DNA of 64,000 bases from Portunus trituberculatus (lineage: Eukaryota; Arthropoda; Malacostraca; Decapoda; Portunidae): positions 7,547,644 to 7,611,643 of the forward strand of contig NC_059258.1 in NCBI RefSeq assembly GCF_017591435.1, given 5' to 3'. The position numbers and the translations under genes are program-made. The first letter of the stretch is position 1. Each line of letters opens with the position of its first letter. Below, in pieces: positions 34,997 through 48,001 of this stretch. Under the pieces are notes generated by a model. The model was given only the letters and a program-made list of their open reading frames with translations, was not told the DNA's origin and searched no databases.

Positions 34997-36300
34997 CTAT
35001 AAGAAAGAGAATACAATGTGTTAAGTTATAACACAGAGGGATTGGTATGCAATTTCGAGTGATAGACAGTAAGACTAATACTCACTTCCTGTACTGTTCC
35101 AGCTTTTTCACGACCCTTTGTGACTACTCATTTGTGTCATATATGGCATAATACCTCCTGGCAGTCTCATAGCTGTGACCTGCCAGGTGTGACAGCTCTT
35201 GTCTGAAGGAAGGATCCCTGTTGCGCGTCCAGGCGCAGGAGATCGTAGACCTCCTCATCATCCTCGTGTTAACTACACGGGAGGAAACACCTGCCGCCTG
35301 TGCTACCTTCCTTAAGATGGTAGTGATATTGGAGACATGGAGTTTGGAGCAACAGTCATTGGAATGAGTAGATGAAAATGAGCTTAGAAAAACATGACAT
35401 GTTGGTAAAGTGCATTTCGCAACCAGGAGCCTGGCATGATTAATATAGGCCTCCATTGCCTTTTCTTCATTGTCACTCAGGATCACTTCAGCACTTCCAA
35501 AGCTCATGGTTTTGTGGGTCTTAATTCTTATGATCGTGCCCTCTTTACTTTTAACTCTACTCTCCCCATTCTTCCATGGTGTGTTCCGTAAACTCCTGAG
35601 CTCTCCGCAGTGACCTCACCAGAAAGCTTGTTATTAAGGCATTCCTCAACTCGAGGAAACCTCTACTTGTTACAGGGCAGAACTCCCTCTTCTCCAGACT
35701 CTGAGTAGCCTTCTCTAGAACTTCCTTTACATGTGGAGATGTCAGGATCTTTTTTATATCAGCAGGAGTGAGCATGTCTATGTCTTTCCTCTCACGGGAA
35801 TGCACCCGCTCCTTCTTCTCAGTCTTCTGATACCGCACTAACAGGTGTTTAAGCACCTCATCAGCTTCTTTAAGTGCGTCACGATCAAGTCTCCATGGAG
35901 GAGGTGTCCTGCCACACATGAAGTCCACCACTCTCCGGCAAGCGTAGATAATTTTGCAGCAGTAACTGCCAGATAGGGTACCACCCCTTCTTTGCAGAAA
36001 GCTCGTCTCCTCCCCAAGCGAAGCGAACGTTTCTACAAGCTTTGTTGCATTAAGTTCTTCCTTGGAGTCTCCAAAGGAATGTTTGTTCAAGTCTCCCATA
36101 ACTCGATCTGTTACTTCAATTGAAGATGGGTTAAACACTGACGTATTAGTCAAGTGCTGCTGAAAAAGCCCAATGAATTCCTTTGCTGTTCCTTGTGGTT
36201 CATCTTTAGATCCAGTTACATGCCAACCCTCTTTATCTTGACAGCTCTGAAAAGAAACTATCCATCGTAAGAATGAGGATAAGCAATCATATATGCATTG

Positions 36301-37454
<1,154 letters not shown>

Positions 37455-37795
37455 ACCTCAAGACAAATGTAAGAGCTATAGCACTTACCAAGTCGTGCAT
37501 CTCCTTGAAGGAGGCACTTGACCTCTTCAAACGTTGGGTATGAACAAGATGTACATCTATTCGGCTGAGCTTCTTGTCACAGATGCAACATCTGTGCAAT
37601 TTCTTAGGACGGGACACTTTTTCTTCTTGTTTGACGGCTACCTCAGCCATCTCCTTGGTTAAAACATGTTTCTGATCTTTTCTCGATACTCCATGGACCA
37701 GGAAGAGGTGCCGTGGGAGGTTTTTTACCACACTTATGCAAAATGGCATGGGACAGGATAGCACTTTTCAGAATCACTATGAAAGTAGTCTCTGT

Positions 37796-37950
37796 CTTCC
37801 ACTTTACCACACACTGTGTCTGTGCAAGAACTCATTCCTGAGTAACACAGTCAATACCCTTTTTATCACTATTCTGCACTCACTCACTGTGTCTGTGCAA
37901 CAACTCACTCTTGAATAACACGGTCAAAACCCTTTTACCAGTGTTTTGCA
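37796..37950. repeat. Imperfect tandem duplication, about 75-bp unit, upstream of copy A
   Basis: Two adjacent units each contain CACTGTGTCTGTGCAA, a CTCA(T/C)TC segment, AACAC(A/G)GTCAA and ACCCTTTT. They lie just 5' of the recombinase N-terminal exon and could be promoter or 5' UTR sequence. No core promoter element was identified with confidence. Confidence 0.6.
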
Positions 37951-38377
37951 CTTTTAACCTTTCATTTGCAATGTTACACGTTCTGTAAAGAGAAACACTG
38001 GTTAATTATCGAATAGAGAAATACAAAAGCCAAAACACAAGAATATGATGGCTAACTAGGAAGCTCTAGGCTCCAGCTATAGAGCCGAGAGCTATACCTA
38101 GAGAGAAGTGTTAGCCAGAGTTTAATCTACGAGCAATGTCGACAGCTTAATCACTGTTGCCCGGTAGAAACCACGTGGTGGTCCTTCTCTTCCAGCAGAG
38201 CGTTTTGGTACCATTCAGGTCCCCTGCTGGTGACTATTCACTATCACAAATAGCTTTCTTTCATCACTCCCACCATGAATCCCTGTTTCTTCAGTCTTGA
38301 AAGAATAGGGCATTCAAAAACAACCACAAGAACCAAACAGTTATATCGGCTCACATGCTCTTTGTAATGGTCTAAAT

Positions 38378-41333
38378 CAGTGGTTCCCAAACTGGGGGCC
38401 ATGGCCCCCTGGGGGGCCATATAGCAGAATGTAGGGGGCCATAATCTGAGGCTATGCATAAATAAAACCCTTTTTTTCTTTTTATCTGATTCTGTGTTCT
38501 TGACATAAAACAAGACATGGGGATGTATTAGGGAAGCAAGATAATTTTAACTCAACATAATTCTAATCTAAGGCTTCCTAAGCTGTGTATTCTGTATGAT
38601 AACCTGGTCTTGAATCTTACGTATCAGCAAGGATGTTCATATTATTCAGTTAACCAGACATTCACAGTTACAACATTGATCACCGTGTGTGCCTCCCCAT
38701 ATAATCAGTTTCCTCCCACCTGTGAATACTTCAGTATTATATGAACTTAAGCCAACATCAATACCACTTTAATGGTAAGTAAGCCCTGCATCATGAAGTA
38801 TATTAAGAAGGTAAATAATATCTGCTGTATTTATGCACATTCTATAACTTTTTTGTAACGTTAAATCTAACTTCCTTTCTACCTCATATTTATCATTTTA
38901 TTATTCTAATCATGGGTTATGACATATGTTTGCGGTGTTAGAAATAGCAGTTTTTTGTTTGTGCATTGCAGGTACAGTGATGGCTTCTAATAAGAAACGC
39001 AACTATGATGACAACTACCTGGATTTTGGATTTACAAGCATCACTGATAAAGGTGTAGTGAAGCCTCAGTGTGTGATTTGTCACAAAATACTCACAGCTG
39101 AATCACTAAGGCCCAGTAAGCTTAGATTACATCTGGAAACCAAGCATCCTCAACATGTTGGCAAAGATCGTTCCTTCTTTAGTCGACAAGAATTGAACAT
39201 GAAGAGACAGCGACTTGATGCCAGTGGTTCCTTTCATCAACAAATGCTGCCGTAGTGGAGGCATCATTTCTTGTAGCCCTTGAAATAGCAAAGAAAAGAA
39301 GCCTCACACAATTGGGGAGGAATTAATTTTGCCATGTGCCAAAACAATGGTAAAGCTTGTTTTGGGTGAGAAAAGTGCTGAAAAGCTGAATGCTATTTCA
39401 CTCTCAAATAATACAGTGCAACGCCGAATCTCCCAAATATCTGATGACATCAGAGAGCAGGTGATACAGGAAATCAAAAGAGCTGGATTATTCAGTATTC
39501 AACTCGATGAGTCCACTGACGTCCAGTCCTGCTCACAACTCCTGGCTTTTGTAAGGTATGTTCATGATGAGGATCTGAAGGAGGAATTCTTGTTTTGTGA
39601 GCCTCTTGAACAATCTACAAAAGGTGAAGATGTAATGCAGAAACTTACAGAATTCTTTGAATCTGAAGGTCTTGACTGGGGCAATCTTTGTGGGATATGC
39701 ACAGACGGGGCTCCAGCCATGTTGGGTTCTCAGTCAGGTTTTGTTACAAGAGTTATACAAAAGCACCAAATGCTATCCCTCTTCACTGCATGATCCACAG
39801 GCAAGCTCTTGCATCAAAAACGCTACCCTCAGAATTACAGGACACTCTGAATACAATTATAAAGACAGTTAACTTTGTAAAGGTAGTGCTCTTAACACAC
39901 GCCTTTTCAAGAGACTCTGCCAAGATATGGATGCAGCTCATGAGACCCTCCTATTTCATACAGCAGTTCGCTGGCTATCAAAAGGAAATGTAGTTCAACG
40001 TGTATTTGAGCTCAGAGAAGAGATCAGCCTCTTTCTCAGAATACAGAACAAGCAAGATTTGCTGTCAGCATGGTCTGCAGATAGCTTCGAAATACGGCTA
40101 GCCTATCTTGTTGACATATTTAGACAGTTGAACACACTGAACCTGGAACTCCAAGGAAAGGAAGTTGATAATCGATTTTGTTGGACAAAATCAAAGCTTT
40201 CATTCGTAAGATGGAGAATTGGAGGCGCAAAGTTGGAATGGGAAACTTGGCAATGCTGGAGACAGTGTCAGAAATTGTAGAGAAGTGTGATGCTGCTACG
40301 CAGAACTTGATTACCCAACATCTTGAGGCCTTGGAAGGGGAGTTTAAAAGATACTTCCCAGATATCCGAAGCCTAACTTCTCGGCTAGTAAGGGCCTCCT
40401 TCACTGCTCCAGTGACATGCATTCCTTATGACAATGATAATGGCCAAACTGAGCTGTTGACACTTCAGGAGGATTCAGGAGCTAAGATGAAGTTTGAAAC
40501 TGAATCTCTCAGTATTTTGGTCATCAATGGCAGCTTCATACCCAAACTTATGTGACTTAGCTTTTCGCCACCTCCTACCATTTTCATCAACTTATTCCTG
40601 CGAGGCTGCATTCTCTCAACTACTCCACATTAAAACGAAATATCGCAACAGACTTGAAGTGAAGCATGACCTACGGTGTGCTTTAAGTGAAACAAAACCA
40701 AGAATCAAGAAGCTTGTTGATAATCTGCAACATCACCCTTCACACTGAGTGGAATGGGGATTCAAAAGTGAAGGAAACATGAACGTGGCATGAACGTTCA
40801 GAAGCAAATGGTCTGGGAGGAGGTGGGTGTGTGGCCACTGAAGGCCATGGTTGTGGCAGTTAATTATGACTCCCTATGATAGCATTTCATTTCAGAATTA
40901 CAAAGTTATCAGATTTGTAAGATTCAAAGATCAGATCACATTGCGTGGGATTAATACACTTTTTCAATCCAGTGGAATTTCTTTGTTTCTTATTTTTTTT
41001 GCTTATTGCTGAAACAGCTTTTCACAATAATGCAATTTTTAATTACTCTACATATGAATTTTTTAATGTGCATTATATTACTTCTTTAGTACCATTTCAA
41101 TAATTATAGGAGATTCAGCAAAGGCAAAATACAAATTTCTTTATTAATAATTAATAAAAGAAAAAATAACAAATGGAATCAATAAAATTACAGGATTTGC
41201 TAGAGTGGTTTTTATATGGACCTAATGAGTGTAGGACTGTAGACAGTCACGGGTTATGGTTGTGGGGGGGGGCCATGGACAAGGATCATGTATGAAAAGT
41301 GGGTAACGACCAGAAAAAGTTTGGGAACCACTG
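38378..41333 (+). mobile_element. hAT DNA transposon (complete ends, 2956 bp)
   Basis: A perfect 16-bp terminal inverted repeat CAGTGGTTCCCAAACT lies at 38378-38393 and, inverted, at 41318-41333. The 8-bp duplication GTCTAAAT flanks it at 38370-38377 and 41334-41341. Subterminal GGGGGCCAT motifs occur three times on the left and once on the right. It encodes a decayed BED-finger hAT transposase. The ends and duplication are hallmarks of hAT. Confidence 0.95.
38980..40748 (+). pseudogene. hAT transposase, BED-finger, ZBED5/FAM200-like (frameshifted)
   Basis: The start is taken at ATG 38980 (MASNKKRNYDDNYLDFGFTS), just after a TTTGTGCATTGCAG acceptor-like sequence. Seen: BED-type finger CVICHK...LRLHLETKHPQH (about 39070-39150); transposase core with FSIQLDESTDVQSCSQLLAF (about 39490) and CGICTDGAPAMLGSQSGF (about 39690); a WLSKGNVVQRVFELREEI segment (about 39975); and a C-terminal hATC dimerisation region with PFSSTYSCEAAFSQLLHIKT (about 40580). 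Frames change near 39250, 39305, 39775, 39900, 40180 and 40500, so the copy cannot make transposase. Confidence 0.88.
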
Positions 41334-41341
41334 GTCTAAAT

Positions 41342-42419
41342 GATATCTCTTCAAAGACATCTTCAAAATTGTCCAATGACGTCATTTAAACCAACGGTGA
41401 GTTGGTAAATTTCCTGGTAGAACTGTCAAGACTCCATATTTAGTAGCATTGAGAGCTATTTGACCGAAGCCTTACATCTATGCAGGTCTTATCAAATTTG
41501 CCTTTTATATACTCTCTATCCTTAAAAATCCTACAATGGAAGATTTTAGCATTATCCCATTGGAGGCAATAAGCTTGTGAAAAATCCATTGACCGGCAGT
41601 CTACAAGCAAAATTGCCTTTTAGTCAAAATGTTACCAAAATAAGAGAGCCAAAATTTTGGTGGTTGGACAACTTCCAGTAATCCAACCACAATGAGACTC
41701 CCAATTACGAAACTAGACTGAAAATCCAGCTCTAAAATCCCAATAGCATATGAGATATGAGTGACACCTGATTTTAGGTGTTGTAGAAAAAAAGGTCTAA
41801 GAGAATCCATATAATCTTCTTAGATCTTTCGTCACAAGGCCATCCATCCATCCACTTTTGCCTGAAACTCATACAGGTGATAGAGCATGAGTTCATACAG
41901 GCCTGGTAATTTTTTGGCGATTTTTCAGGGATTTCTTCCCATTGAAATCCGGGTGGATATGTGATGACATGAATTTGAGGCTACCATAACGGTATTCACC
42001 GCTAGCTTAATTACAGGTATTTCTATGAAATTAAGGTGCCAAAACTTGCCAAAAGGTGGCAATTAGGGATTTCAGGCTTTAAAGCCAAGCCAGAAATCCA
42101 CCATTGGCCATGGTCTTGAAGGTTCCCAAACACCTACTTTCAAGAGCTCGCGACAGTCGAGTATCACAAACAGGGCACTAGTAACTTGCTGGATGGCTAT
42201 GAGCAAGTCAAAAAGGAAGGAGGCAATGAATCAGTCCGTTACCTAGAGTCCCTTAAAATGGTAGTATAAACAATTCTGTACTGTATTGACAGTTCAATAC
42301 TGAACACCTTTTTGGTAGCATTATTGGCATTGTTCAAGTGCGGTAGTTTCAAGACTGCGTTCGCCAGTCTTGAATTTTCCAACCTGGGTCTTGTCAGATT
42401 TACCCTAGTTGAAAAAGGT
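41342..42419. other. Non-coding spacer between hAT and copy B
   Basis: No gene recognised. AGTCAAAATGTTACCAAAA at 41618 and CCATGGTCTTGAA at 42110 suggest more copies of the dispersed repeat. Confidence 0.5.
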
Positions 42420-42606
42420 AATATGGGTTTCAATTTTTGGTAACATTTTGACGAATATTCAGTGACGGTCAAGTACCGCGAGTCTTGAAAGTGCTCAATT
42501 TCGAAAAATGTTACCTTTTTATAGGGAGCGGTCGGTGTCAATTGAAGACTGGTGCTACCTGAATCGCTCCCCAATAACATTGAAAACCACTTTCAAGACC
42601 GTGGTT
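42420..42606. repeat. Dispersed non-coding repeat, right copy (inverted)
   Basis: The reverse complement carries CCACGGTCTTGAAAGTGG, GACACCGACCGCTCCCTATA and CGTCAAAATGTTACCAAAA, matching 27640-27845. Confidence 0.65.
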
Positions 42607-42685
42607 AGCTTGTAGTACACATCAGTTTGACAGATTTTCCCTGTCTCAAGGGGATGTTTTCATCTTATAAACCACTCACACATAC

Positions 42686-42765
42686 AAGAGGTAGAGGGTC
42701 TTCCAAGTGACCTTGCGGTTCCCTCTCACACCCATTAGGTTTTTGTTTACGGAGAACCTTCGCCA
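42686..42765 (-). other. Conserved 3' region of recombinase copy B
   Basis: Nearly identical to 27967-28045 downstream of copy A. Confidence 0.6.
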
Positions 42766-42854
42766 GTTGCTATATTTCAACTCCGATTCTTGACTTACTT
42801 CTCCAACTGTGCCTTTATAATTTATATTTAAATCTGCTTCTTACCTGTTCAGAA

Positions 42855-43280
42855 TTATGACTCAAAATATTTATGCTTACTCAATAACTCTCTTTGTAGT
42901 TCTCTCCATCTAAAAACGCTGGCTCCCTTCTTTCTTGCAAGATCTTTTTGTGCCTCTCTGACAAAAGCATAAAACTCATTAGGTGCTAGCCCATCTTCCT
43001 CTTTTCCTTCATCGTCGCTCTCGATAATAAAGGAAATATCAGACGGATCTGTTATCACTTGAGAGCTTACTGAAGAAAGAATACTTCTAGTTGAAGACCC
43101 GGCAACAGATGGTGTACGGCTCCTCTGCCTACAAAAGAAATAAACAGGTTGAAACTAAAGCCTTAATAATTAAGCTTTGCCTTTTAGACAAAAAACAGGT
43201 TGGTACTTACCTTGTCCTGCGTGTCTTCGGTGTTGCTGGTCTTCACAGACCTCACTGGTACCTTGGTCTTCAGCTCTGAA

Positions 43281-43311
<31 letters not shown>

Positions 43312-44620
43312 ACAGACGATGAACCAAGTGCTATTTGTTGAGTAAGAATTCATTGGAATAAAGTGACACTGACGATGGTTCTGGCTTTGGTTCGTCTTCA
43401 GTTCTTGGAGGATGACCATCATCATCGGTAGCCTCAGTGCTGTTAAGAGAGAAAATACAATGTGTTAAGATTTAATACAGAGGTACTGGTATTAAAGACT
43501 GATAAGTTAGAGATAGGGATAATGTTTCTAGTGTTAAACTCAGCATGGTTCTCGTGTTGGTTCCTGAGTCCCTTCAGGTTCCTCAGTCTCTTGAAGTTCT
43601 GTATCAGTGGTTTGGAGAAAATCCTCATTGTTTGGAGCCTCACTAGTGCTATAAAAAAGAGAATTCAATGTGTTAAGGTGTAACACAGAAGGACTGGTAT
43701 TTGATTTCAAGTGATTGTTAATAGGACTGGTACTTACTCCCTGTATTCCTCCAATTTCTTTACGACCTTGCGTGACTGCTCAGCGGTATCGTAGACCGCG
43801 TAGTACCGCATGGCTGTTTCATAACTATCCTGCCAGGTGTGACAGTTCCTGTCGAAAGGCAGGATCTTTGTTGCGACTCCATGCTGAGGAGATCGTCGAC
43901 CTCCTCATCATTATTGTGTTCACCATACGTGAAGTCACACCTGCTTTCTTAGCCATTTTTCGTAAGATGGTGGTAATGTTGGATATATGCAGTTTTGAAC
44001 AGCAGTCGTTGATTTCACTAGCAGAGGAAAGAAAAGAGCTCAAGAATACAGGGCACGTTGGTAGTGTACATTTCGTTACCAGGGGCCTGGCAAATTTAAT
44101 GTAAGCCTCCATGGCCTTTTCCCCAATTTCGCTCAGCACTACTTCTGCACTACCATAGCTCATAGTTTTGTGTGTCTTAATCCTTAACATAGTTCCTTCT
44201 TTACTTGTGGATCTGTTCTTCCATTCCTCCAACGTATATTCAGTAAATTCCTGTGCTCTCAGCAGAGATTTCACCAGGAAGCTAATAATAAGAGGAAGCT
44301 CCTACTTGTTATTGGGTGCAATTCATGTTGCTCCAAACTTTAAGCGGCCTTCTCTAATGTCGTTTGCACAATTGGAGATATCAAGATTTTCTTTATGTCA
44401 CCAGGAGATAGCATATCTATTTCCTTTCTTTCACGTGAGTGGACCCTTTCTTTCTTTTCTATTTTTTGATACCTTACTAAAAGGCGTCTTAGGACATCAT
44501 CAGCTTCTTTACCTGTTGCAGCAGGTAAAGACCTCCTCCTCCATGGAGAAGGGAAAGGGGTCTTTCTCCCATTCATGATGTTACGTTCATCGGTTAAATG
44601 GACAAGATTGGCATCGGGGA
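42855..44620 (-). pseudogene. Zinc-finger tyrosine recombinase gene, copy B (N-terminus missing)
   Basis: Inferred exons: about 44620-43738 (core-binding and catalytic), 43648-43551 (acidic), about 43439-43373, 43275-43211 and 43128-42855. Seen: LLVRYQKIEKKERVHSRERK (about 44450), SLLRAQEFTEYTLEEWKN (about 44265), the NDCCSKLHISNITTILRKMA block (about 44005), MMRRSTISSAWSRNKDPAFR (about 43890) and LSHLAG (about 43830). Two bases are lost there, so the LAGHS histidine is no longer in frame. The acidic exon donor reads CT where copy A has GT. The C-terminal exon is open to TAA: ITDPSDISFIIESDDEG, NEFYAFVREAQKDLARKKG, ELLSKHKYFES. The zinc-finger exon is absent. Confidence 0.75.
43285..43310. 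repeat. Poly(T) tract in a recombinase copy B intron
   Basis: A run of T between the third and fourth inferred exons. It could be the A-tail of a very short minus-strand retroinsertion, but no element body was recognised. Confidence 0.6.
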
Positions 44621-44795
44621 GCCGGTGAACTATAACAATAAAAAAAAACACTGCAGGTTCAACTGGTAAGGATATGCAAAGGGGGCACTTGAGAAGCTAT
44701 TTAATAACTCAATAACAAGACACACATGAAACTGACATACACATATAGATATAACACACAAATAAATATAAAAATAAAGAACCCAACTTAACAAT

Positions 44796-45232
44796 ACCCC
44801 CCCAAGATGGGAACCGCCTTGTCGTGGTGGGGGGCTTGCGTGCCCCTGTGACCTGGCGAGCTAGGCTAGAGGGGGCTTAGGCCCCTGCTCTGCCCTTTCG
44901 AGGGGGAGAGGGCTACCCATGCTAGTAAGGTCGCCAGTGAGGGGCCAGACTAAATGGTTCCTACGTAGGCTGCCATTGGACCAGCGTAGCCACCCGCTGG
45001 AGGGATCGCCCAATAGGGGCCGTCCTGTGCTGGATAGTTGGGTGTCCAGGCTGGGATGCTTTGGGAGGGGGGGGGGTCTCAGCTCTGTCTTGGACAAACT
45101 TTCGTATCATGTGGGACCTTTTTTTAAAACGACTGGTCCGCATGGGGACGAGGTACCCCGTCCACGGTAGCCAGTGCTCCCTCCCATTCTAGTCCCAGTA
45201 GGTGGTTTCCCTTGCCCCTGCAGCCAATTTTC
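44796..45232 (+). mobile_element. Family A 5' leader fragment, A4
   Basis: It begins CCCCCCCAAGATGGGAACC, the family A start, and runs about 435 bases to just before ORF1. It is cut by the BEL/Pao LTR. It lies downstream of the recombinase copy B remnant, on the opposite strand. Confidence 0.85.
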
Positions 45233-46203
45233 TGTACTGAGAATAACTCAGTATCCCTACATGGAAAGGTTTTCTTAGATGGGGAATTATAAACCTATTG
45301 AGAAATATTGTGTCAATTACTTTTGTATGTAGTCATGTATATTATATTACGTGTTGTAAGAATTAAATTAAGGCATACAATGTATTTCTAGGGTTATTTA
45401 TGTTTTGTTAATTAAGTGAGCGTTTCATGGTTGTGGGTGATGAGGTGGCAGGGACGCTACGTGGCAGGTGCTCACGCAGGCTCGGTCAGTTCCTAGTCGG
45501 TGAGGGGTGTGATTAGTCGACGGACTGCGTTGGCTGGGGGTGTTACGTGATTGTGTCGGAAGTATCCTGTCGTTAGGTGAGTTTGTGTTGGTGAATTTTG
45601 TACTATTGTTATTTATTTAGTTCTTTATTGTGTAATTACTTGTTCACATATAGTGAGGAAAGTGACTTTGTAACACATAATTAGGAGGTGTTTGAGGCCG
45701 ACGTTGCGTTACAGCTGGGTTGTGCTTGTGCCCCTGCTTGTGCACAAGTAGACGCGAGTTGATCGAGTGGTGTGAAGGATTGTGACGAATGTACCCTGCC
45801 AGTAGACAGATGTCTTCATGTCTTCATGTGAGTTCAGGTGATTGGTATTCATTGTATAGGTAATTACTTGTTGACATCACGATAGAGGTGATATTTGTAA
45901 TAATTATGTAGGCCGCAGTCGTTGACTCCGATATTGTGTTACAGTTGGATGGTGCTTTGGGTACTTAACGTGTGGGATCCGAGGTGTTGTAACATAGCAG
46001 TAACCAGGACGCTAGGAAGGGAGGCACTGTGTAAGTTATAATAATGTATTTCTTTAGTATTTAATGGTGTAGTAGCAGTCGACAGGAATGTGCATTATAA
46101 AATTGATTCTCGGTATTAGTTGTCTCAGACTTACTATGGTTACAGGTTGGACCCAATAAAGGTGTTTACTGCCAGTGTTATCTGATTGGCGCCTGGTGAA
46201 ACA
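45233..46203 (+). repeat. BEL/Pao 5' LTR
   Basis: 971 bases starting TGTACTGAGA. A polyadenylation-signal-like CCAATAAAGG lies about 50 bases before the end. TGGCGCCTGGTGAAACA at its end looks like a primer-binding site (compare TTGGCGACC-type sites in BEL elements), so the true LTR end may be 17 bases earlier. Confidence 0.88.
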
Positions 46204-46225
46204 GTCCAACACATCTCCTACCAGC

Positions 46226-48001
46226 ATGGATGCAACCCTGAGGAAGAGCCGAGCTGACGCCAAACGGAAGTTCACTCGCAAGGTGACCCTACTGAAGGAG
46301 GCGTACGCGCGAAAGGATCCCATACAGGTATTAAAGGATATCTATAGTGATGTCTGTGAGCAGTTTGTGCAAGTGGAGGAGATAAATGAAAAACTGATGG
46401 ATTCCTTAGACACTAAGAGTGAAGATTATGACTCTGTGATTAATTCCCATGAAAGTTACATTGTGGAAGTGGAGAGTACAAAAAATGTGGTGCATGCGAT
46501 GATCGTGAAGGCTGGAAATGATGGGAAACCAGGTGTTGCAGACTTGTCTAAAACTAGGATGCAAAGGTTAAGTCCACCACACTTCGATGGAAAAATTAGA
46601 GAATATTCCACCTTCTGCAAAGACTATGATAGACTCATGAAATCCGTGTATGGAGATGATCCCTATGCATTGCGTTCTTGCCTGTCAGGGGAAGCGCTGG
46701 AAATTGTTAGAGGGGCCGATGACTCTTTCACCTCCATGATTGACAGATTAAATGCCAGGTATGGCAATCCATCAAAGCAGGTTGAGATAGTGTTGGGTGA
46801 TATCAAAAGCTTAAGGGTAGTGCCTGAAGGCAACCCTAGTAAGTTCATTGAAATGGTTAATATGGTTGAAAGAGCCTACTTAGATCTTGATAGACTTGGC
46901 TTGTCTTCTGAAATGAACACAGTGACAATGGTCAGTCAGGTTGAAAAACTTCTGCCTTCGGTCCAGAAAAGAGAATGGGTAAAGATACTACAAACTATAA
47001 AGGATAAAGATGAATTGTTTGCTAAACTACTGGATTATCTGTTGAAAGAAAAACAAGCACTAGAATACATGCACGCAGATGTTAGAGTTACTGGTAATAC
47101 TAACAGAGCACAAGTACATGCAGCAAATATGGATAGTGAGACTAGTGAATTAACAGCGGCTTTAACGACACTTCAAGGTAAACAAGACAAGATGGAAGAG
47201 AGTTTGAACAAGTTGACCAAACAAATATCAACAGTGGTCGAGAATGTCCATAAGACTAGAGCTGAACCCCTGTACCTAACTAACTGCTGGCTCCACGGTA
47301 CAGATACTCACGATATTACACGCTGTACAGGATTTCAAAGGCTTAGCAGTGATGAAAGGGTCGATGCTGTGCGAAATGCGGGTGCTTGTTTTCTTTGTTT
47401 GCAATTAGGACATCGAGGACGTCAATGCACGACAGGCGCTCCTTGTAGTGAATGTGGTAAATACCACCATCGAATGCTCCATAGTTTCTTTTCTAAGCCC
47501 CCTCCCAACATAAATAGTAACCTGCTATCCCGAGATGGGGTACTATTGATGATAAACTCTGTGTACAGCCATACACGTCCAGTGACCACGCTGTGGGACC
47601 CCGGTAGTAATATGACTCTGATAACCAACAGAATGGCCAAACACTTAGGATTGAAGGGAAGAAGTATAAACCTAACGGTGACTAAAGTAGGTAATGAGTG
47701 CACGAAGATGGAGACTCGGGAATATGATGTACCACTCAGTGATTGCTATGGTGAAGTACGAGTACTCAAGGCTTGCGGAATCGCCGAAATCACCTCAGAA
47801 ACGTATCCGGTAGACACAAGAAGTGTAGCCACTCTATTAGGTGTGCAAGATAAGGATATTGAACGTCCACATGGGAAAATTGATTTGCTAATAGGATCTG
47901 ATTACTGTGAATTATTACCATCAGTGGTGAGGACAGTAGGAAGTCTCCAGCTCATGCGAGGGCCCTTCGGTTACTGTATTAGGGCTCACATCCCTTGCTA
48001 A
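46226..48001 (+). CDS. BEL/Pao gag and protease segment
   Basis: The ATG at 46226 (MDATLRKSRADAKRKFTRK) is 22 bases past the LTR. The upstream in-frame start lies within the LTR. Seen: a basic N-terminus; a Pao gag-like domain (LSPPHFDGKIREYSTFCKDY, about 46570) of the DUF1759 type; a zinc knuckle CFLCLQLGHRGRQC at 47387-47428 followed by CSECGKYHHRMLH; and an aspartic-protease-like motif LWDPGSNMTLITNRMAKHLG (about 47592), which has DPG where most proteases have DTG or DSG. It ends at a TAA at 47999. Pol-like coding continues in another frame, whereas BEL elements normally have one ORF. About 590 codons are intact. Confidence 0.85.
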   Translation: MDATLRKSRADAKRKFTRKVTLLKEAYARKDPIQVLKDIYSDVCEQFVQVEEINEKLMDSLDTKSEDYDSVINSHESYIVEVESTKNVVHAMIVKAGNDGKPGVADLSKTRMQRLSPPHFDGKIREYSTFCKDYDRLMKSVYGDDPYALRSCLSGEALEIVRGADDSFTSMIDRLNARYGNPSKQVEIVLGDIKSLRVVPEGNPSKFIEMVNMVERAYLDLDRLGLSSEMNTVTMVSQVEKLLPSVQKREWVKILQTIKDKDELFAKLLDYLLKEKQALEYMHADVRVTGNTNRAQVHAANMDSETSELTAALTTLQGKQDKMEESLNKLTKQISTVVENVHKTRAEPLYLTNCWLHGTDTHDITRCTGFQRLSSDERVDAVRNAGACFLCLQLGHRGRQCTTGAPCSECGKYHHRMLHSFFSKPPPNINSNLLSRDGVLLMINSVYSHTRPVTTLWDPGSNMTLITNRMAKHLGLKGRSINLTVTKVGNECTKMETREYDVPLSDCYGEVRVLKACGIAEITSETYPVDTRSVATLLGVQDKDIERPHGKIDLLIGSDYCELLPSVVRTVGSLQLMRGPFGYCIRAHIPC

